NCBI GenBank assembly: GCA_012932865.1 | Contig: SAXG01000028.1 | Span: 62,001 to 126,000, forward strand | Direction of reading: 5' to 3' | Source: Amylostereum areolatum | Lineage: Eukaryota > Basidiomycota > Agaricomycetes > Russulales > Stereaceae | DNA: 64,000 bases | Shown: in pieces, positions 12,018 through 23,961 of the stretch | Layout of the letters: each line of letters starts with the position of its first letter | Numbering within the stretch: position 1 is the stretch's first letter | Program-made: the position numbers and the translations under genes | Notes under the pieces: model-generated | Told to the model about the DNA's origin: nothing | Seen by the model: the letters and a program-made list of their open reading frames with translations, nothing else | The model's database searches: none

Positions 12018-15000
12018 TCAAGACCCTTCCACATCATCGTCACCCTCTGCGTCCCTCTCGGCCAACGCTTCCCTATAGGCCAACGCAAAAGCTTCGCGTC
12101 AGAGCCATAGTCAACCACAACAAACCGAGCAAGAACACGAACTGATATGCCGCCTCGATCCGCTCAGTGATCGCCTTTTTATGCCTGCGAGAGTGCGTGC
12201 GTAGGCGCAGGTCCAACGCTGTCGGGAGAAGCCCATCAGCATCCCACTCTCTACTGGACATCGTCCACTCACCGTCGTCCTCGCACATCATCTTCAAATT
12301 GCTAGAATCGATCCATCCCCTGTATCAAACACGCCCATAAGCCAACCCTCGTAGCCAAGAAGGGGAGTGGAGAACGCACCAGCGATTGTCGTCGTTGTAA
12401 AACCGGACGAGGTGCAACGGCAGCCTCGGCGCGAACCTGTTTTTCTTCGGGTTCAAGAGTATCTCCTTCTCCCTGCTCTTCCCTTCCTGGACGATCTGGT
12501 CCGATATACCCGCCTCAGACTTGTCGTGGACCGCTGCAGGCCACCAGGGGTGCCCAGCTGATCATTTTCTCGTCAGCAACCCATGCCACAAGGCGACCAG
12601 CGCACGCGCGGAAGACCTACCCATTTTGGCCCACACTGGAAGGATAATGCAAGACGGCGTTAGAGCGGCGCAACCAGTTGGGCAACAATGGGGCATGCGT
12701 ACCCAAGGTACCTGCTTCGAGGCTCTCGCCTTCCGCCAGGTTCAACTCTGCACCCGTGCCCTGTTTTCCCTCCGCCACCACAGGGTTGAGCGCCGATGGA
12801 ACGACCTGCTCCTCGGGGTACTCTCTTTCTCCCCAGTCATGATCACCTTCAGGTTCCCGCCCGGCCGGATCGTTCACGCCCTCATCGTCCTCATCTGACG
12901 TACTCAACGACGACAGATCGGTCAAAACCGACGCACTGGGCGACACAGCCCGCTTCTCCTCCCTCGCGAACACCATGTCCACCGCTTCCTCCCGCTCCTT
13001 CGACAACGCGGAGCGCTCTGCCTCTGGCTTTCGTTTCCGTGCCTGAGTCGAGAGCCCGCGGAGCTTCAGAGACGGCTTCGGGTCCAGCAGTGGACGAATC
13101 TACGTCCATAGGCACAGGTTCTTCGCTGGGTATCGCAGGCACGTCCTCCACCGTCGCACCGTCCTCTCCCAGAGCCGACGACAGCTTCGAAGGCCGACGA
13201 CGAAGCAGGTCCAACAGACGCCTGTAACCCATCCTCTCGCTTCTTCGACCCTACAGAAACTTGTCAATACGCGTCCTCTCACTAAAGAAGAACGCACAGA
13301 AGACATACCAAGTCTCTGTCCTCTTCCTCGGCGGAGGGCCCGACCCCCTGTCCAGCGTCGAACGCCCACCCCTCTTCTGACCCGAGGGTAAAATCCACCC
13401 TGATTCGAACATCGTAAACGACGAGTGTGAGTCCACGTCATTCACGACGCCCGTCCTCGGCAACGCGCCGACTGAGCGTTTCCGGCGCCTGGAGGCCTCC
13501 GTTTCCGCACCCGCCGTGCTGGACTCCGCTTCGCCTTCGCCTTCGCCTTCGCCCTCACCCTCCTCCCCACCTTGGTCCTGGCCGTCGACCGTGACCTCGT
13601 GCGAGCGCAGGGCGCGGAATCCCGGGGATGCGTCCAGTTCTTCCAGGCGTTTGGTGCGTAGGCGCACCTTTTCGGCCTTGAGCCCTCCTCCGCGTTTGAG
13701 TTTTGGAGGCGGTGGCGGCGGAGGGGGTGGAGGTGGCGGCGGAGGTTTGAATATCGGGAACTCGTAGCTGAAGAGGCAGCTCAGCGGGTCCGAAGGAAGT
13801 TCGACTTCAGATTCTGTTCCGATTTCGGAGGAGGTCAATAGAGAGAGGAGTAGGAGGGAAGGTTCGAGGTCGCCGATGGTGTACTTCGGGTCCACCAATT
13901 GTATCGGTGTTGGAGATCGAGACGGTTCTTTGTCGACGCTGAGTGGTGCTGCCGGTTGTGATTGTTGCTGTGTAGAAGATGGACCGGCTTCCGGGACAAT
14001 CACAGCTTTAGGAGGAGCAGCTTGAGCCAGTCTAAGAGTTTTCTCAAGGTCCGCAAAGATCTGCACTGACGCATTCTTGACTCTATGCGCCAGTCGGAAG
14101 AAACTTGAGGTGGGTGGATTGTATAGGATGGCGTTGTCCACGACCAAGTTGATATCGTCCTGAGGCCCGGGCATCCGTTGTCAACCATACGGTTCCGACA
14201 GAAGTAGAGCAGAGGTACAGCCCACCTTGAAAGACTGAAGATCCCAGTACTCCCGTCCATCAAGCTTGTCCTCGATGACGGTCCAGCACATCGGCCGCTT
14301 CACGATATCGTAGTAATCCGGGACCTCGGTCTTTGACACGGGACTCCTAAACGCGCTGGCCTTGTCCACGCTATGAACATCTACGTAAGCCGGGAGGTTT
14401 AAAAAGTGTGAAAAGGTGCGCACGCCGTGACCCTATCGAACGCTACGCGGAGGGGATCCTGGCTCGGAAAGATGACTTTGGAGAGTGCTATCTGGACGAG
14501 CTCCAGTCGCCGAAACTTCCTCGACTCACGCTTGCGGACAAGCTCCGCCATGTCCTTGATCATTCCCAGCTCCTGCTTCAGCCGCCTCATATGCTGCCAC
14601 AAACAACTCATTAGCATCGTCACCCGTCTCAAACGCCAAGAACCGCACCTCGAGCTTCGCCGCCTTCTCCTCGTCCTCCTGTGTCTTCCCACCCGACGAC
14701 GCTGTCCACGGCTCGAGATGCAACCTCTTAAGCAACGGTGCGCCCCGCCGCGCCTCGCGCTTCAGGCTCCAATACCTCGCCACCAATTCGATGAAGTCGG
14801 TCCGCTTGCGGACACCGATCTTTGCGATCCAGTCGCCGATGCGACGCACGGCGAGCGCGGGGATAATAGGAGGGCCAGGTTTGTAGGTTTTGGCATAGGC
14901 GCGAGCGGACTTGTTCGCCTTGGAATCGTGTGCGAGGGGATCTTCGGCGGCTTCGTCGGCGGCGAGGGCGTCGAGGCGGGGGCGAATGCGTTCTCGCTGG

Positions 15001-16334
15001 ATGAAACATTGCATTAGTCGGAGGTGAGAATGGGGGAGAGGCTAGACGCACTGGAAGATGTTTCTCGCAGAAACATTGGAGGGGTGGTGGCTCCAGTCCT
15101 GACGAAGCTTTCATCGGCATGAGGAGCTTCTCCTTCCTCGCGCAGGTGACGTGAAAGGCGAGGAAGCACGAGCTCTTGCTGCACTGAATGCACGCCCCAT
15201 CGCGTATGTCGCACACGGAGCATTTCTGGGGTAAACATTAAGATATACAGTTAGGTTTTTATTTTAGAAGAAGAACGAGCGTACCAGTTTCCACCGCTGC
15301 TTCGGGATCCTGTCCGTGCCGGTTATGGGCTCCATGAAGACTTCGTTCGCGACGCGCGTCTCTGGGACCCAAATGGCGCATAGGAGGTGGACCCATTCTC
15401 CGGCGGTGTTTTGCTTGAATGCGCCTCCCTCGTTTGGGCAGAGAAGACAGGACTGGGTGAAGCTGGTGAGGAGACGAAGAGGTAACGAGAGTAAGTCAAC
15501 TTACCACTGGGTTCTCCGGGGACACCTGTGCACTTTCGGCAGAGCCACTGGCCTTCGGGAATGTAGGGTACACCATAACAATCTAGAAGATCCCCGTGAG
15601 AAGGATGTCGGGGAGCAGACGGTGTCACTCGCCTTGGTGTACGGCCAAATTGCATCCGTCGCAAAACACAATCGCGTTCGTGTTCTCGCCCTCGGAGTCA
15701 TCGCATATAGCGCACGTCGTGTCCTCGGACGGCATCGCCATGTCCGGTTTAGCAATGTTCTTCGTCTGCACGCGCCAATTCAGCTCTCAGGGGAACACCT
15801 TGCGACACGAGCCAAGACAACGCACCAGGTCAAACCACTCCTTCTCCAGCCTGTCCATGACGATCTCGAACGTCTCGTACGCGATCTTATCCATGTGATT
15901 GCTGTGGCGCTCTTCGTTGAGCGCGTCGAGCCATTCTTGGTCTGCGCTGAGATGTCATTATCGAACCGTTCCCCCAAGCGCCAAAATGGGACGCGACGCA
16001 CCTTGTTCATCCATGTCGTATTCGACTTGCCAGGCCAAATCGCTCTCCAGGGGCTCTATACAGCTCTTTTCAGAGCTTCCAGAGAAATGGGAAAAGGAGA
16101 AGGCCACGCACCGACATGCCGAATATAGTACTCCGGGCGCACATAATCGGAGTAGTCGTTGTCTATTCGTTATGATGTCAGAGCCCCGTACCACGCAGGG
16201 GAGAAGAGAGAAGACGCACATCCATAGAACCACTGTTGTCCAGAGTTAACGCCTCGATCTTTGGCCGAGTATCCTTCAATCTTGACAAAAGAGGGCTTGG
16301 GCAGAGATCCGGGGGGAGGAGAACCGCGCGCCAT
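12018..16334 (-). CDS. BRPF/Nto1-type chromatin reader: PHD-knuckle-PHD, bromodomain, PWWP
   Basis: The gene starts at ATG 16334 and runs through many short introns. In order it shows an EPL1-like segment ([11 protein letters not shown], then [20 protein letters not shown]), PHD1 (CAICDDSEG...[17 protein letters not shown]), a knuckle ([12 protein letters not shown]), an extended PHD2 ([14 protein letters not shown]...CEKHLP), a bromodomain ([12 protein letters not shown]...AILYNPP, about 14.08-14.37 kb), a 14-proline tract near 13.73 kb and a PWWP domain ([15 protein letters not shown], about 12.40-12.64 kb). Proteins of this kind are scaffold subunits of MYST-family H3 acetyltransferase complexes (NuA3 in yeast, MOZ/BRPF in animals). 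An extra base in CC 15525-15526 breaks the conserved segment between PHD1 and the knuckle. One intron near 15.6 kb uses a GC-AG pair. The frame between 13.0 and 13.3 kb is uncertain. Confidence 0.85.
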
Positions 16335-16637
16335 TAGGATTGTTGTTATTGATTCCGAGGACAAATTGGATCTACAAAGAAAAGCTAGTGCATAGAGTGG
16401 TGGGATTAGGAATATGACGAAGATGGTCAAGGCGAGCGTGGATGGTCTACAAGACCGGACGAGTGAACGAGCAAAGGCCGGCGGCAACACGGGGAAGTGA
16501 CGACGGTCTCTGTGACATTCGGGTGACGAACTGTGACAGGCGCGTCCGTCACGTAACGCAACGCGTCTGCCCAGTGCCAACTCTTTCAACAGTCACTTGA
16601 ATCGCCTTCACCAACGCCGTTCCGTCCATCCTCCATC
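16335..16637. promoter_or_regulatory. Shared divergent promoter region
   Basis: These 303 bases separate the start codons of the BRPF-type gene (minus) and the RNase H2C gene (plus), so both promoters must lie here. No TATA box was recognised. Confidence 0.4.
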
Positions 16638-17431
16638 ATGGCTTCTCTCGCTATTCATCCTGAAAAGCTCGTCCCAGAATCTCACGGGGTCAATCTCATG
16701 CCATTTCATATCGCACACTCTGGTCCTGCTCCCATGTCCTCCTATTTCCGAATCAAACCAGCCCCCCCAAATCCACCCCCCGCACCCGTCGACGTCCCGA
16801 CCGCAGGCAAACCTGAGAACGCAGAAGCTTCACAGAAGACAGAAGATGCCGAAGAAATTCCCTCCCCTCCAATCCCTATCATTCCAACCCTCTCGTCGCC
16901 TATCCACCGTCTTCTTACGTCCACGAAACGTTTCGTGTCCGCGTTTCGAGGTCGTTCGTTGCATGGTCTCGAAGTGCCCATGCCAAAGGGGTATACAGGC
17001 CTTATTTTAAGACCCGACGTGCATGGCGAATCAGTGGAGGAGGATGACGGGCAAAAGTCACGGCGGTCAAAAGTACCCGCGAAGACGAACGGAAGGCGGA
17101 CGAGGAGCACGCGGAGCAGGCAGGCAGTAGAAGTGGACGTGGACGAAGCCACAGTCGACCCAAAGGACGCAATGGATGTGGATGAAGCCAAGACAGGACG
17201 GGGAGACGACGACGAACCGACACGGATGTTCAAGCCCAGCGCCCAATTCTCCTCTTTCGTGCTGTGGCATCCGGACATACCAGTAGACGAGGGCAAGGAC
17301 GAATACCTGCGATCGATGTCCGAGTGGATAGAGCTCGCCGCAGAGGTACGTTTCATATCATCTATGTGCTCCCCAAAGCTGACTTTCGCGTGCATCCGTC
17401 GGTTCAGATACATCGCGTAGAAGAAGACTGA
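16638..17431 (+). CDS. Ribonuclease H2 subunit C
   Basis: Exons are 16638-17345 and 17408-17431, giving 243 residues. RNase H2 removes ribonucleotides from DNA and RNA:DNA hybrids; subunit C is a non-catalytic partner that with subunit B supports the catalytic A subunit in the nucleus. The family signature is visible as VNLMPFHIAHSGPAPMSSYF near residue 18, then RGRSLHGLEVPMPKGYTGLIL (given here as one stretch of key residues RGRSLHG and PKGYTGLIL), and near the end FSSFVLWHPDIPVDEGKDEY followed by the short second exon. The middle is a Lys/Arg/Asp-rich disordered insert (about residues 135-195), longer than in yeast Rnh203. The short last exon is supported by exact phase and a GTACGT donor. 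Confidence 0.85.
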
Positions 17432-17829
17432 GTTGCTGTATCGCCACCGGCGCCTGCATTCACCACTTGATTATCACCCAATTTGCTTTCGAATGCATCG
17501 GGTTCCATTCGCGCGATCCTTTACGTTGTCTTGCGCATCGACAAAAACCCGTGTACTCTATCTTGAAGATGTCTCGCCAATTCATCGATCCGCCAGGGGA
17601 ATTGGCCAGGAATGATCACCTCCAACATGACATCTCGCTGTCCCGCTGCAAAATCCCAAGTAATGATCGATAATGATATTCAACATACAACGGTACAAAC
17701 GCCAAAACGAGCGAGCCAGTAGTCCAACAAGTCATCCAGAAAACCTCAACCGCCATCAACAAATGAAAGGAGACAAACGGGCCGATGGGTCCCATCGCAC
17801 AAATACACCCACACCCACAACCCACAACT
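17432..17829. other. Convergent spacer
   Basis: The region lies between the 3' ends of the RNase H2C gene and the minus-strand seven-helix gene. No gene or structured element was recognised. Confidence 0.5.
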
Positions 17830-19334
17830 TCATTCCGCCTCACCGATCCCAGGGTATGACTCCTCGTCATACTGGTCCTTGATCGTCCCTGTCGTTGTCG
17901 CCGGCGAGCGCGCAAGCGACACGCGGTGCACGGGCCCCATCGAATAGCTCGACTCGTTCGTCGACTTAACCGTGTCCGCCGACGCGAAATGCATCACGGG
18001 CGTGCGCGTCGCACGCGTCGCGCCGGAGGACGCGGCGGCGGTGCCGGACGTGAGCGTGCGGTCGGAGAACGCGTTCCCGTTCGCGACGCGGAGGATGATC
18101 ATCAGCGGCGCGATGCCCTAAGTATTTCCACGCATCAGCGACGATTCCCCGGCCGTGAGAAGGAGGGGGGAAGCATGGGAATGACAAAGGGACGGGGAGC
18201 CAAAACGCACCTGGATGACCTCCACCGGCTCCGCGGCGAACTGCAACGGGTCCCGCAGCGAGTACCCGACCAAGAACACGATGGCAGACGCCGAGTACAG
18301 CGCCGCGCTCTCAATCAACATCGACGAAATCCCGAGATACACCCTCGCGTGGCGCTCGCCCGCGATCGCGGCGATGCGACGGCGCATGAAGAGCAGGCGG
18401 CCGACGATCAGGCTCGTGACGACGACGTTGAGCGAGATGGAGAACGACCAGTAGAGCAGGCCGAAGTTGACCGCGCTGTCGGTGAACATGCTGTTGCCCG
18501 GCTGACTGAGGGTGATGAGGTCCACGACGGAGAGGGCTAAGAGGCGTGTTGGGATCAGATGGAAGGCGTGATAGAGTCGGGAGGTATCGACGTACAGAAG
18601 GAGGTGAGGAACATCAGGAGGGGGAAGGCGACGATGAGGAGCTTACGCTCCCAGATGATGAACAGACGGTAGAGCTGCACGCCGATGTCAATGTCTCAGT
18701 CTTCTTGCCCATGATCCCGGGCCCACGACTCGGTAAGCACGAAACGCACCAACAAACCATCCGCCAACCAGTTCATAATGAAGTAACTTCAACCCATACG
18801 CATCTCGATTAGCCTTGCTGATGCGCCCATCCATGATCGACAGGGAAACACACCAAACGACGCCCGTCACGTTCAAATCGTTCGCGTAGAACTTGGCGTC
18901 GTACGCCAGCGGGCCCCCGGGGAAGTTCCGATTGTCGATCATGAACGTTTGCACCCACTTCAAGTGGGTGAAGATCGCGATGGTGCCGAGTGAAAACATG
19001 GCGCAGACGTATGCGAGGAAGTAGCGATGCCCGGACTTGCTCCGTAGGTTCTTGCTGAGTGCGGACATGCATTGTACGGCCAGCGTCAGAAGCACGCCTG
19101 CATGCGCCCAGGAAGGCCCCACGACGCCATCGAACAAGAAGACCCGCACGATCATCAGCACTTCGTTAAGGTTCCGAGGCGGCGAGCGAGAAGACGGGGG
19201 CACGGGATAAAAACAGAACACGCACCCCAGGCGGCGAGGCCGAGGCCAATGCCAGCGAGGACGCCCCGCTCCATGTTGAGGACGTGCAGCGGCTCCTTGG
19301 GCGCGAACGACGTCGTGTTTGACGGCGACGACAT
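17830..19334 (-). CDS. Seven-helix membrane protein of a basidiomycete-expanded family
   Basis: The start is ATG 19334 and the stop is at 17830-17832. Splicing a GTGTGT intron and a GTGCGT intron joins NVTGVVCYFIMNWLADGLL to LYRLFIIWERK, recreating the NWLADGLLLYR-FIIW motif typical of this large mushroom family. Other hydrophobic segments include VLMIVRVFLFDGVV near the N-terminus and, towards the C-terminus, FGLLYWSFSISLNVVVTSL and a segment ending VFLVGYSL. A hydrophilic Ser/Thr-rich tail of about 75 residues follows. The topology resembles a receptor, but no ligand or partner is known for the family and none is visible here. Confidence 0.75.
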
Positions 19335-20308
19335 GGTTGCTGCAGGTGAACGGGAAGGGGTACGAGGGCCCGATAAACGTTTGTTCATTCCTTTATGCAT
19401 AGCATTACTTATGATCAGTGCTCGGGCTAGAATAGCCCACCATCACCGAAGTGAGTTCTCACAGGCCCCGCAATCCATAAGGCCGGGGTGATTGCAAGGC
19501 TAAAAGGGACTGCGTTAATTAATACTGAACGTGAAACAATCCTCACTGCGGCTGACTGCAAGACGAGCTCACTCATCCGTGATGGAAGTGCATGCACACC
19601 ACAGAGGCACCTGCCGCCGCTCGTGTCGTCTGCGACACATTGGTACGTGGTCCTGTCCCCCCACCTTTCTCAGAGCAGAGATAATGACGATCAACCAGCA
19701 GTAGAGGCGGAGACGCACCAACTAAAGTTCAATCGTTGATACATGGCAATTGGATCAGATGGGCACGATAGAAACTTTGCCATGGGAAGCCCCCTGCAGC
19801 CTGACTCGGCGCCGGAGACAATAAAAGGCTTCGATGACATAGCCACGGGACCAGGTAAGTAACGACCTCCGCAGACCACGGCGTGCTGTCTGAAGCACGA
19901 AATATAACACCTATTGGCGAGAAGGGAACTATGATTGAGGGTGAGATCTTGCTCAGGGTGTCCGTTTATGATTAGACACGATCACGTGAAACATTTACGC
20001 GTCGCGCACAACGTTTTGCACAGCGCGTCGCCCGATTCTATTCTAAGTACTGTATCTGTATATACTATCAGTGAGACCGATGTCATCTCCGGTCAGTAAT
20101 ACACAAGACCACAATATATATTGTTTGCGCCATCAGGAAACCGCGGTCCTTGTCGAAGGACTTGTGGAAACCTTGCCGATGCACAGTTGCAGCGTCGAGC
20201 TGTGAATGGTGCCAACTTCACCGTCGGTCTGTATTGATTCAGTAAGCGGTTCATTTTCATCGCTCACCGCTTTAACGTTGACGTTCTCTCCTTCCTTCTC
20301 ACCATGAC
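19335..20308. other. Intergenic region between divergent genes
   Basis: Nearly 1 kb without a supported gene. It contains short open frames without domains and moderately AT-rich stretches near 20040-20120. Confidence 0.5.
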
Positions 20309-21286
20309 ATGCCCAACTGGTCATATTCGGCCGCTGCCCTCCTCCTGTTCGACCCTTCGCGGAACGGGGAAGAAATCTGGAACACACAAGAATGGCAAAA
20401 AGCGACCGAAGGCACCATCTATCCCTTTTCGGAGGCCGCTCGCCGTCAGCCACCCCCCGGGTTGACGAAGGAAAAGTTGGAGGACATACATGCCTATGCG
20501 CAGACATTTTGGGCGTTCCCTCCCGGGAGTAGCGAACAGTACGCATTTTCGACCGCGCGTGAAGATGGTCACGACAACGGTCGAAAGGCATGGAGCTCCT
20601 GGTGGAGCACAGTCTTTTCCAAGACCTGGCAGATACCCTCCGGTATCATTGCGGCCATCTCAAAGGCCAAAAAACACCCCGCAGATCTCCTGCGTTTCTC
20701 GGGAGCAACATACGAGTCGAAGGTTAGCGTACATTCGTCGTTCACCGTCGATTCTTCGAGTTACGCTAACGGCTTTCGTGAATAGTTCCCTGACATCAGG
20801 AGCGCCGAGCTTGGCAGCAAGGAACATCGCCTCGTTCTCCTCCCGCTCTTTGGCACTTGTATCTTGGTCGCTCCCGAGAACGGGACGAGGAGCGCGATCA
20901 AAGACGAGTTTCTCGGGTATCTCGCGCACACGCTTGTTAGTGTTTGGGACGGCATCCGCAAAGCTTTCATGCGCGACAGAGCCAGGATCTTGAAGCTCCG
21001 GAAAGGGTTGGTTGACGCGTACAAAGGTGGGCCCTCATTGTGGTGGTCGTACACCACATGCCGCTTTAACGACCACGACGTTTGACCCTCGGCAGCTTTG
21101 AATGACAGGTCGAAGGAACCGGAGAGGGAAGACATCGACAATGCTGATCTAGTCAGCGCCTGCACCACCCAGGCGAGAGAGCTGACGGGTATGCTCACAA
21201 AATGGGACCTCAAAGGCGACTCTGAGGATGTCAAAGAGGTCGAGGCGGAGCTCCTGGCGGTCACGGCAACGTACGGAACAGCTTGA
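20309..21286 (+). CDS. Hypothetical protein, three exons
   Basis: Exons are 20309-20722, 20786-21026 and 21096-21286, all with matching phases, giving about 281 residues. I do not recognise the family. The protein is mixed hydrophilic and Trp-rich in the first half (NWSYSAAALLLFD, FWAFPPGSSEQYAF, WSSWWSTVFSKTW). One short hydrophobic stretch (LVLLPLFGTCILVAPE) lies in the middle, and the last 60 residues are acidic and helical. No signal peptide is evident. The ATG at 20309 was chosen over one five bases upstream because only this frame stays open and splices cleanly. Confidence 0.65.
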
Positions 21287-21482
21287 GTACTTCGCGCAGG
21301 TTATACGGTACTACTTGATACTTTGTCCGCACGCAATTCAAAACCACAACCTCCGAAGTAGATTGGCTGAACATGTAGCATAAGATACATCTCCGCCAGA
21401 CTTCATTCACCCACAGTCATCATCATCATCAAGATGGAGAACGAATCATACGGCCCGACTCCTAAGTACACACACACACGCC

Positions 21483-21983
21483 TCAGGGCGCCTTGATGAA
21501 GTCCCCGAAGAACGCGTCCCGCTTCTTCTTCTTCCACTCCTCATCTTCGTGCCCTGGGTAAATGAGTTTCCCCTCGCTATCGCGCCATACTTTCGCTGAA
21601 TACGCACATCGGGCGATAATCAGCATTGTTCGGTCAGCAGCGGGGGAGGGGGAGGGGGGGGGGGTTGATGGATTCAATGATGGGAGAGGAAACGGGAACG
21701 CACTCTTGTTGCGCGCGTGCTCGGGGAGGCCGTAGTACTGATCGGGTTGGGGGAGCTTGTAGGGGTCGTACGCCGGCAACAGGACGTCGAGCGAGGACGC
21801 GATGCTGAGCGATGCCACGCCGTTGACGAGCGCGAGGAGGAGGTTGACGGCGAGGAGGGCGAAGACGAGCGGGCGCGCGATCCTCTCCCCGCGCGATGCC
21901 GTGGGCCGTGGGGACTCCTCTGCGAAGGGCGAGAGTGGCGCCAGCTCGTCCTCGTTCTGCGCGAGCGGTTTGTAGTCGGCCAT
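21483..21983 (-). CDS. Small single-helix membrane protein divergent from the UstYa gene
   Basis: Exon 1 is 21983-21704 and exon 2 is 21595-21483, giving 130 residues. A hydrophilic N-terminus of about 35 residues with Pro/Ser/Glu precedes one membrane helix (LVFALLAVNLLLALVNGVAS). Then come LPQPDQYYGLPEH and a Lys-rich C-terminal region (EEWKKKKRDAFFGDF). The N-terminal layout resembles UstYa-type proteins, but the paired HxxHC motifs are absent. It shares a 528-base divergent promoter region with the UstYa gene, so co-regulation is plausible. The intron contains a run of about ten C on the coding strand. The function is unknown. Confidence 0.65.
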   Translation of the reverse strand: MADYKPLAQNEDELAPLSPFAEESPRPTASRGERIARPLVFALLAVNLLLALVNGVASLSIASSLDVLLPAYDPYKLPQPDQYYGLPEHARNKSAFPFPLPSLNPSTPPPSPSPAADRTMLIIARCAYSAKVWRDSEGKLIYPGHEDEEWKKKKRDAFFGDFIKAP

Positions 21984-22511
21984 GGGGTGGTTGGTACGTC
22001 ACGACGCGCGACGGGCACTGGCGGACGGGATGAGGGGGAGGGGGGCACCCGCATCGTACCGTGATAAGTACCAGTGCATACGACGCTCGAGCGCGCGCGG
22101 GTCGGACGCGTCCCGAAATCCGAACAAAACGTGCTTGATCCTGACGGCCTGGCCGCGTGTGCGCTGGTGTCTGAGAAAGAAGGTGCTGAGCGGGACCGCC
22201 AGGGCGTCTCCTTCGGGAAGCGAACGTTCTGTTGGCGGAAGGAGGTCCAGAGGAGGACCGCGACGCCGACGGAAGGAAGGGGAGGAGGTGCGCCAGAGCG
22301 TCGGAGGGCGAAGATTTCCGGCGGTTGATGGATTCGAATCTACGCATACGGCATACACAACGCGCACACCCCCGAGGACGGCGGCAGGTGACGCACCTAG
22401 ATCAGAGGCAGGTCGGCCGCGAGGCGTGGGGCGGATTATATCTGAGGAGGTCTGGGAGGAGGAGAGTGACCCCGCGAGCGCGCTTCAGCGATCGACTCGA
22501 GCGGACCAGCG
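21984..22511. promoter_or_regulatory. Divergent promoter region of the small membrane protein and UstYa genes
   Basis: 528 GC-rich bases separate two start codons pointing away from each other. Long open frames crossing this region on both strands have no domains and follow from the high GC content. No TATA box was recognised. Confidence 0.4.
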
Positions 22512-23278
22512 ATGCATTCCCCCAAGTCCCGCAATCCGTCTCTGTCTTGGATCGCCCTCGCATCCGGCCTCCTCCTCCTCGCCGTCTACCAAACCGCCGA
22601 AGCCGCGTCCAAATGGCGCCTCATGCGCACCCTGCACCGTCTCGAGCACCCCGAGAGCGTGCACTACAGTACGTGTGCCCCCCTCCCCTTGCCCGACGCG
22701 CGCGCGAAGTTGGCCGACGGGGTTCGATCGTTTCCTGTTCAGGCTACGTTGGGAAGGACCACCCGCCCGAGATGCCGGCGCACATCCCGCAGGCGGCGAT
22801 GAACATCGAGTGGCCGGACGACGAACTGTACGGGATCTACGCGGACGACGAGTGGCTGTCGCTCTTCCCGCGGAGCAACGGCTGGGTCGCGCTCGGGCCC
22901 CAGTCGGAGATGTTCGTCGTCTCGATGTTCCACCAGCTGCATTGCCTCGACGCGCTGCGGTACGGGTACGCGACGGCCAAGGCGAGCGTGCTCGCGTTCC
23001 CCGGGAACGGCACCGGCGTCGAGCACCACGTCAACCACTGCCTGACGTATCTGAAGGAGATCGTGCTCTGCCGCGGGGACACGACGCTCGAGGAGTCCGA
23101 GCTGATGCGGAACCCGGAGGGACGGATGGAGCATGGCGCGGCGGGGGTGGATATGGTGCACCGGTGCAGAGATTGGACGAAGGTCCGGGAGTGGATGGAG
23201 GGCAACTTTGACGAGCGGCTGGCGAAGGGCGTCGTGTACGAGAACGGGACCGAGATCGTTCCCGGTTACAATTATTGA
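22512..23278 (+). CDS. UstYa/DUF3328 family protein
   Basis: Exons are 22512-22668 and 22743-23278, giving 230 residues. An N-terminal membrane anchor (IALASGLLLLAVYQTAEAA) is followed by the lumenal domain with both family motifs, HQLHC at residues 116-120 and HVNHC at 148-152, and by the usual downstream YLKEIVLCRGDTTLE. UstYa proteins are copper-type oxidases or oxidative cyclases; in ascomycetes they act on ribosomal peptides such as ustiloxin, cyclochlorotine-type and asperipin precursors. Neighbours on the plus strand are a methyltransferase, an MFS transporter and a repeat-containing secreted peptide gene. The family assignment is firm; the substrate is inference. Confidence 0.85.
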
Positions 23279-23961
23279 AGCGCAACTCAAAGTGCAGTTG
23301 TATTCTCTGGAAGCACGCGTGTGCAGAGGTATGTATACCAAGTTGACGATGCGAATGGGACGCGGTGCGACTTACAGAGCCCCACTCTCCTTCCTCTCCC
23401 CATCCCCCAACTGTCACTGTCATTTCCTGTTCCCCCTGCCGGCGATTCAACAACCGATGTCCCGATAATTGAAAGAGAAGTTCCCAGCTTCGGTGCTTAT
23501 TGACGGTGGTACGTTCGCGGACGTGATTTGACCTTGTGAGGTCCGGGGACGCGGTAGACCTGATAGAAAAGAACGCCAGTTTACGGTCCACATGGAGTCA
23601 CCATCATTGATATCAAATGGAGGGAATGAAGCCGCGATGGCGAACGAGTGGGATATTGAGAAGGCGTGGGCTGGTGGTGGTGAGTTAGGAAGACCGCGGC
23701 CGCGTCGCCTACCGTCGCCGCACTTGCGCTCAGCCTTCCATCATCTTCAGTCTTCAAACCAAACTTCAAGACCTCAGGCCTGTCTCCTGCTCTCGGGGCA
23801 CTCCCTATACTCCTTCGTCCGATCACCAGAGACAACAAGAGATCAAACTCAAAGCCGGCATCTGGACCAGGTTGACTGTCTACCAGTGGCTGATCGCCGC
23901 CCACCCCACCCGTCGGTTTCTCCCTTCGCACTGATCTCTTACCTCCAACAGCGTACGTGGC
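23279..23961. other. Spacer upstream of the methyltransferase
   Basis: An open frame from ATG 23592 could provide extra 5' exons for the methyltransferase, but no arrangement gave a convincing protein. I treat the region as 3' UTR, promoter and 5' UTR. Confidence 0.4.

Noticed and set aside
13000..13300. Further frame changes in the linker of the BRPF-type gene
   Set aside because: Several frames look partly natural, but the region is low-complexity and has no conserved motif, so neither a lesion nor an intron can be assigned.
22232..23278. Long plus-strand frame of 348 codons starting upstream of the UstYa gene
   Set aside because: The upstream part is an Arg/Gly-rich by-product of high GC. 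The spliced model starting at 22512 supplies the expected membrane anchor.
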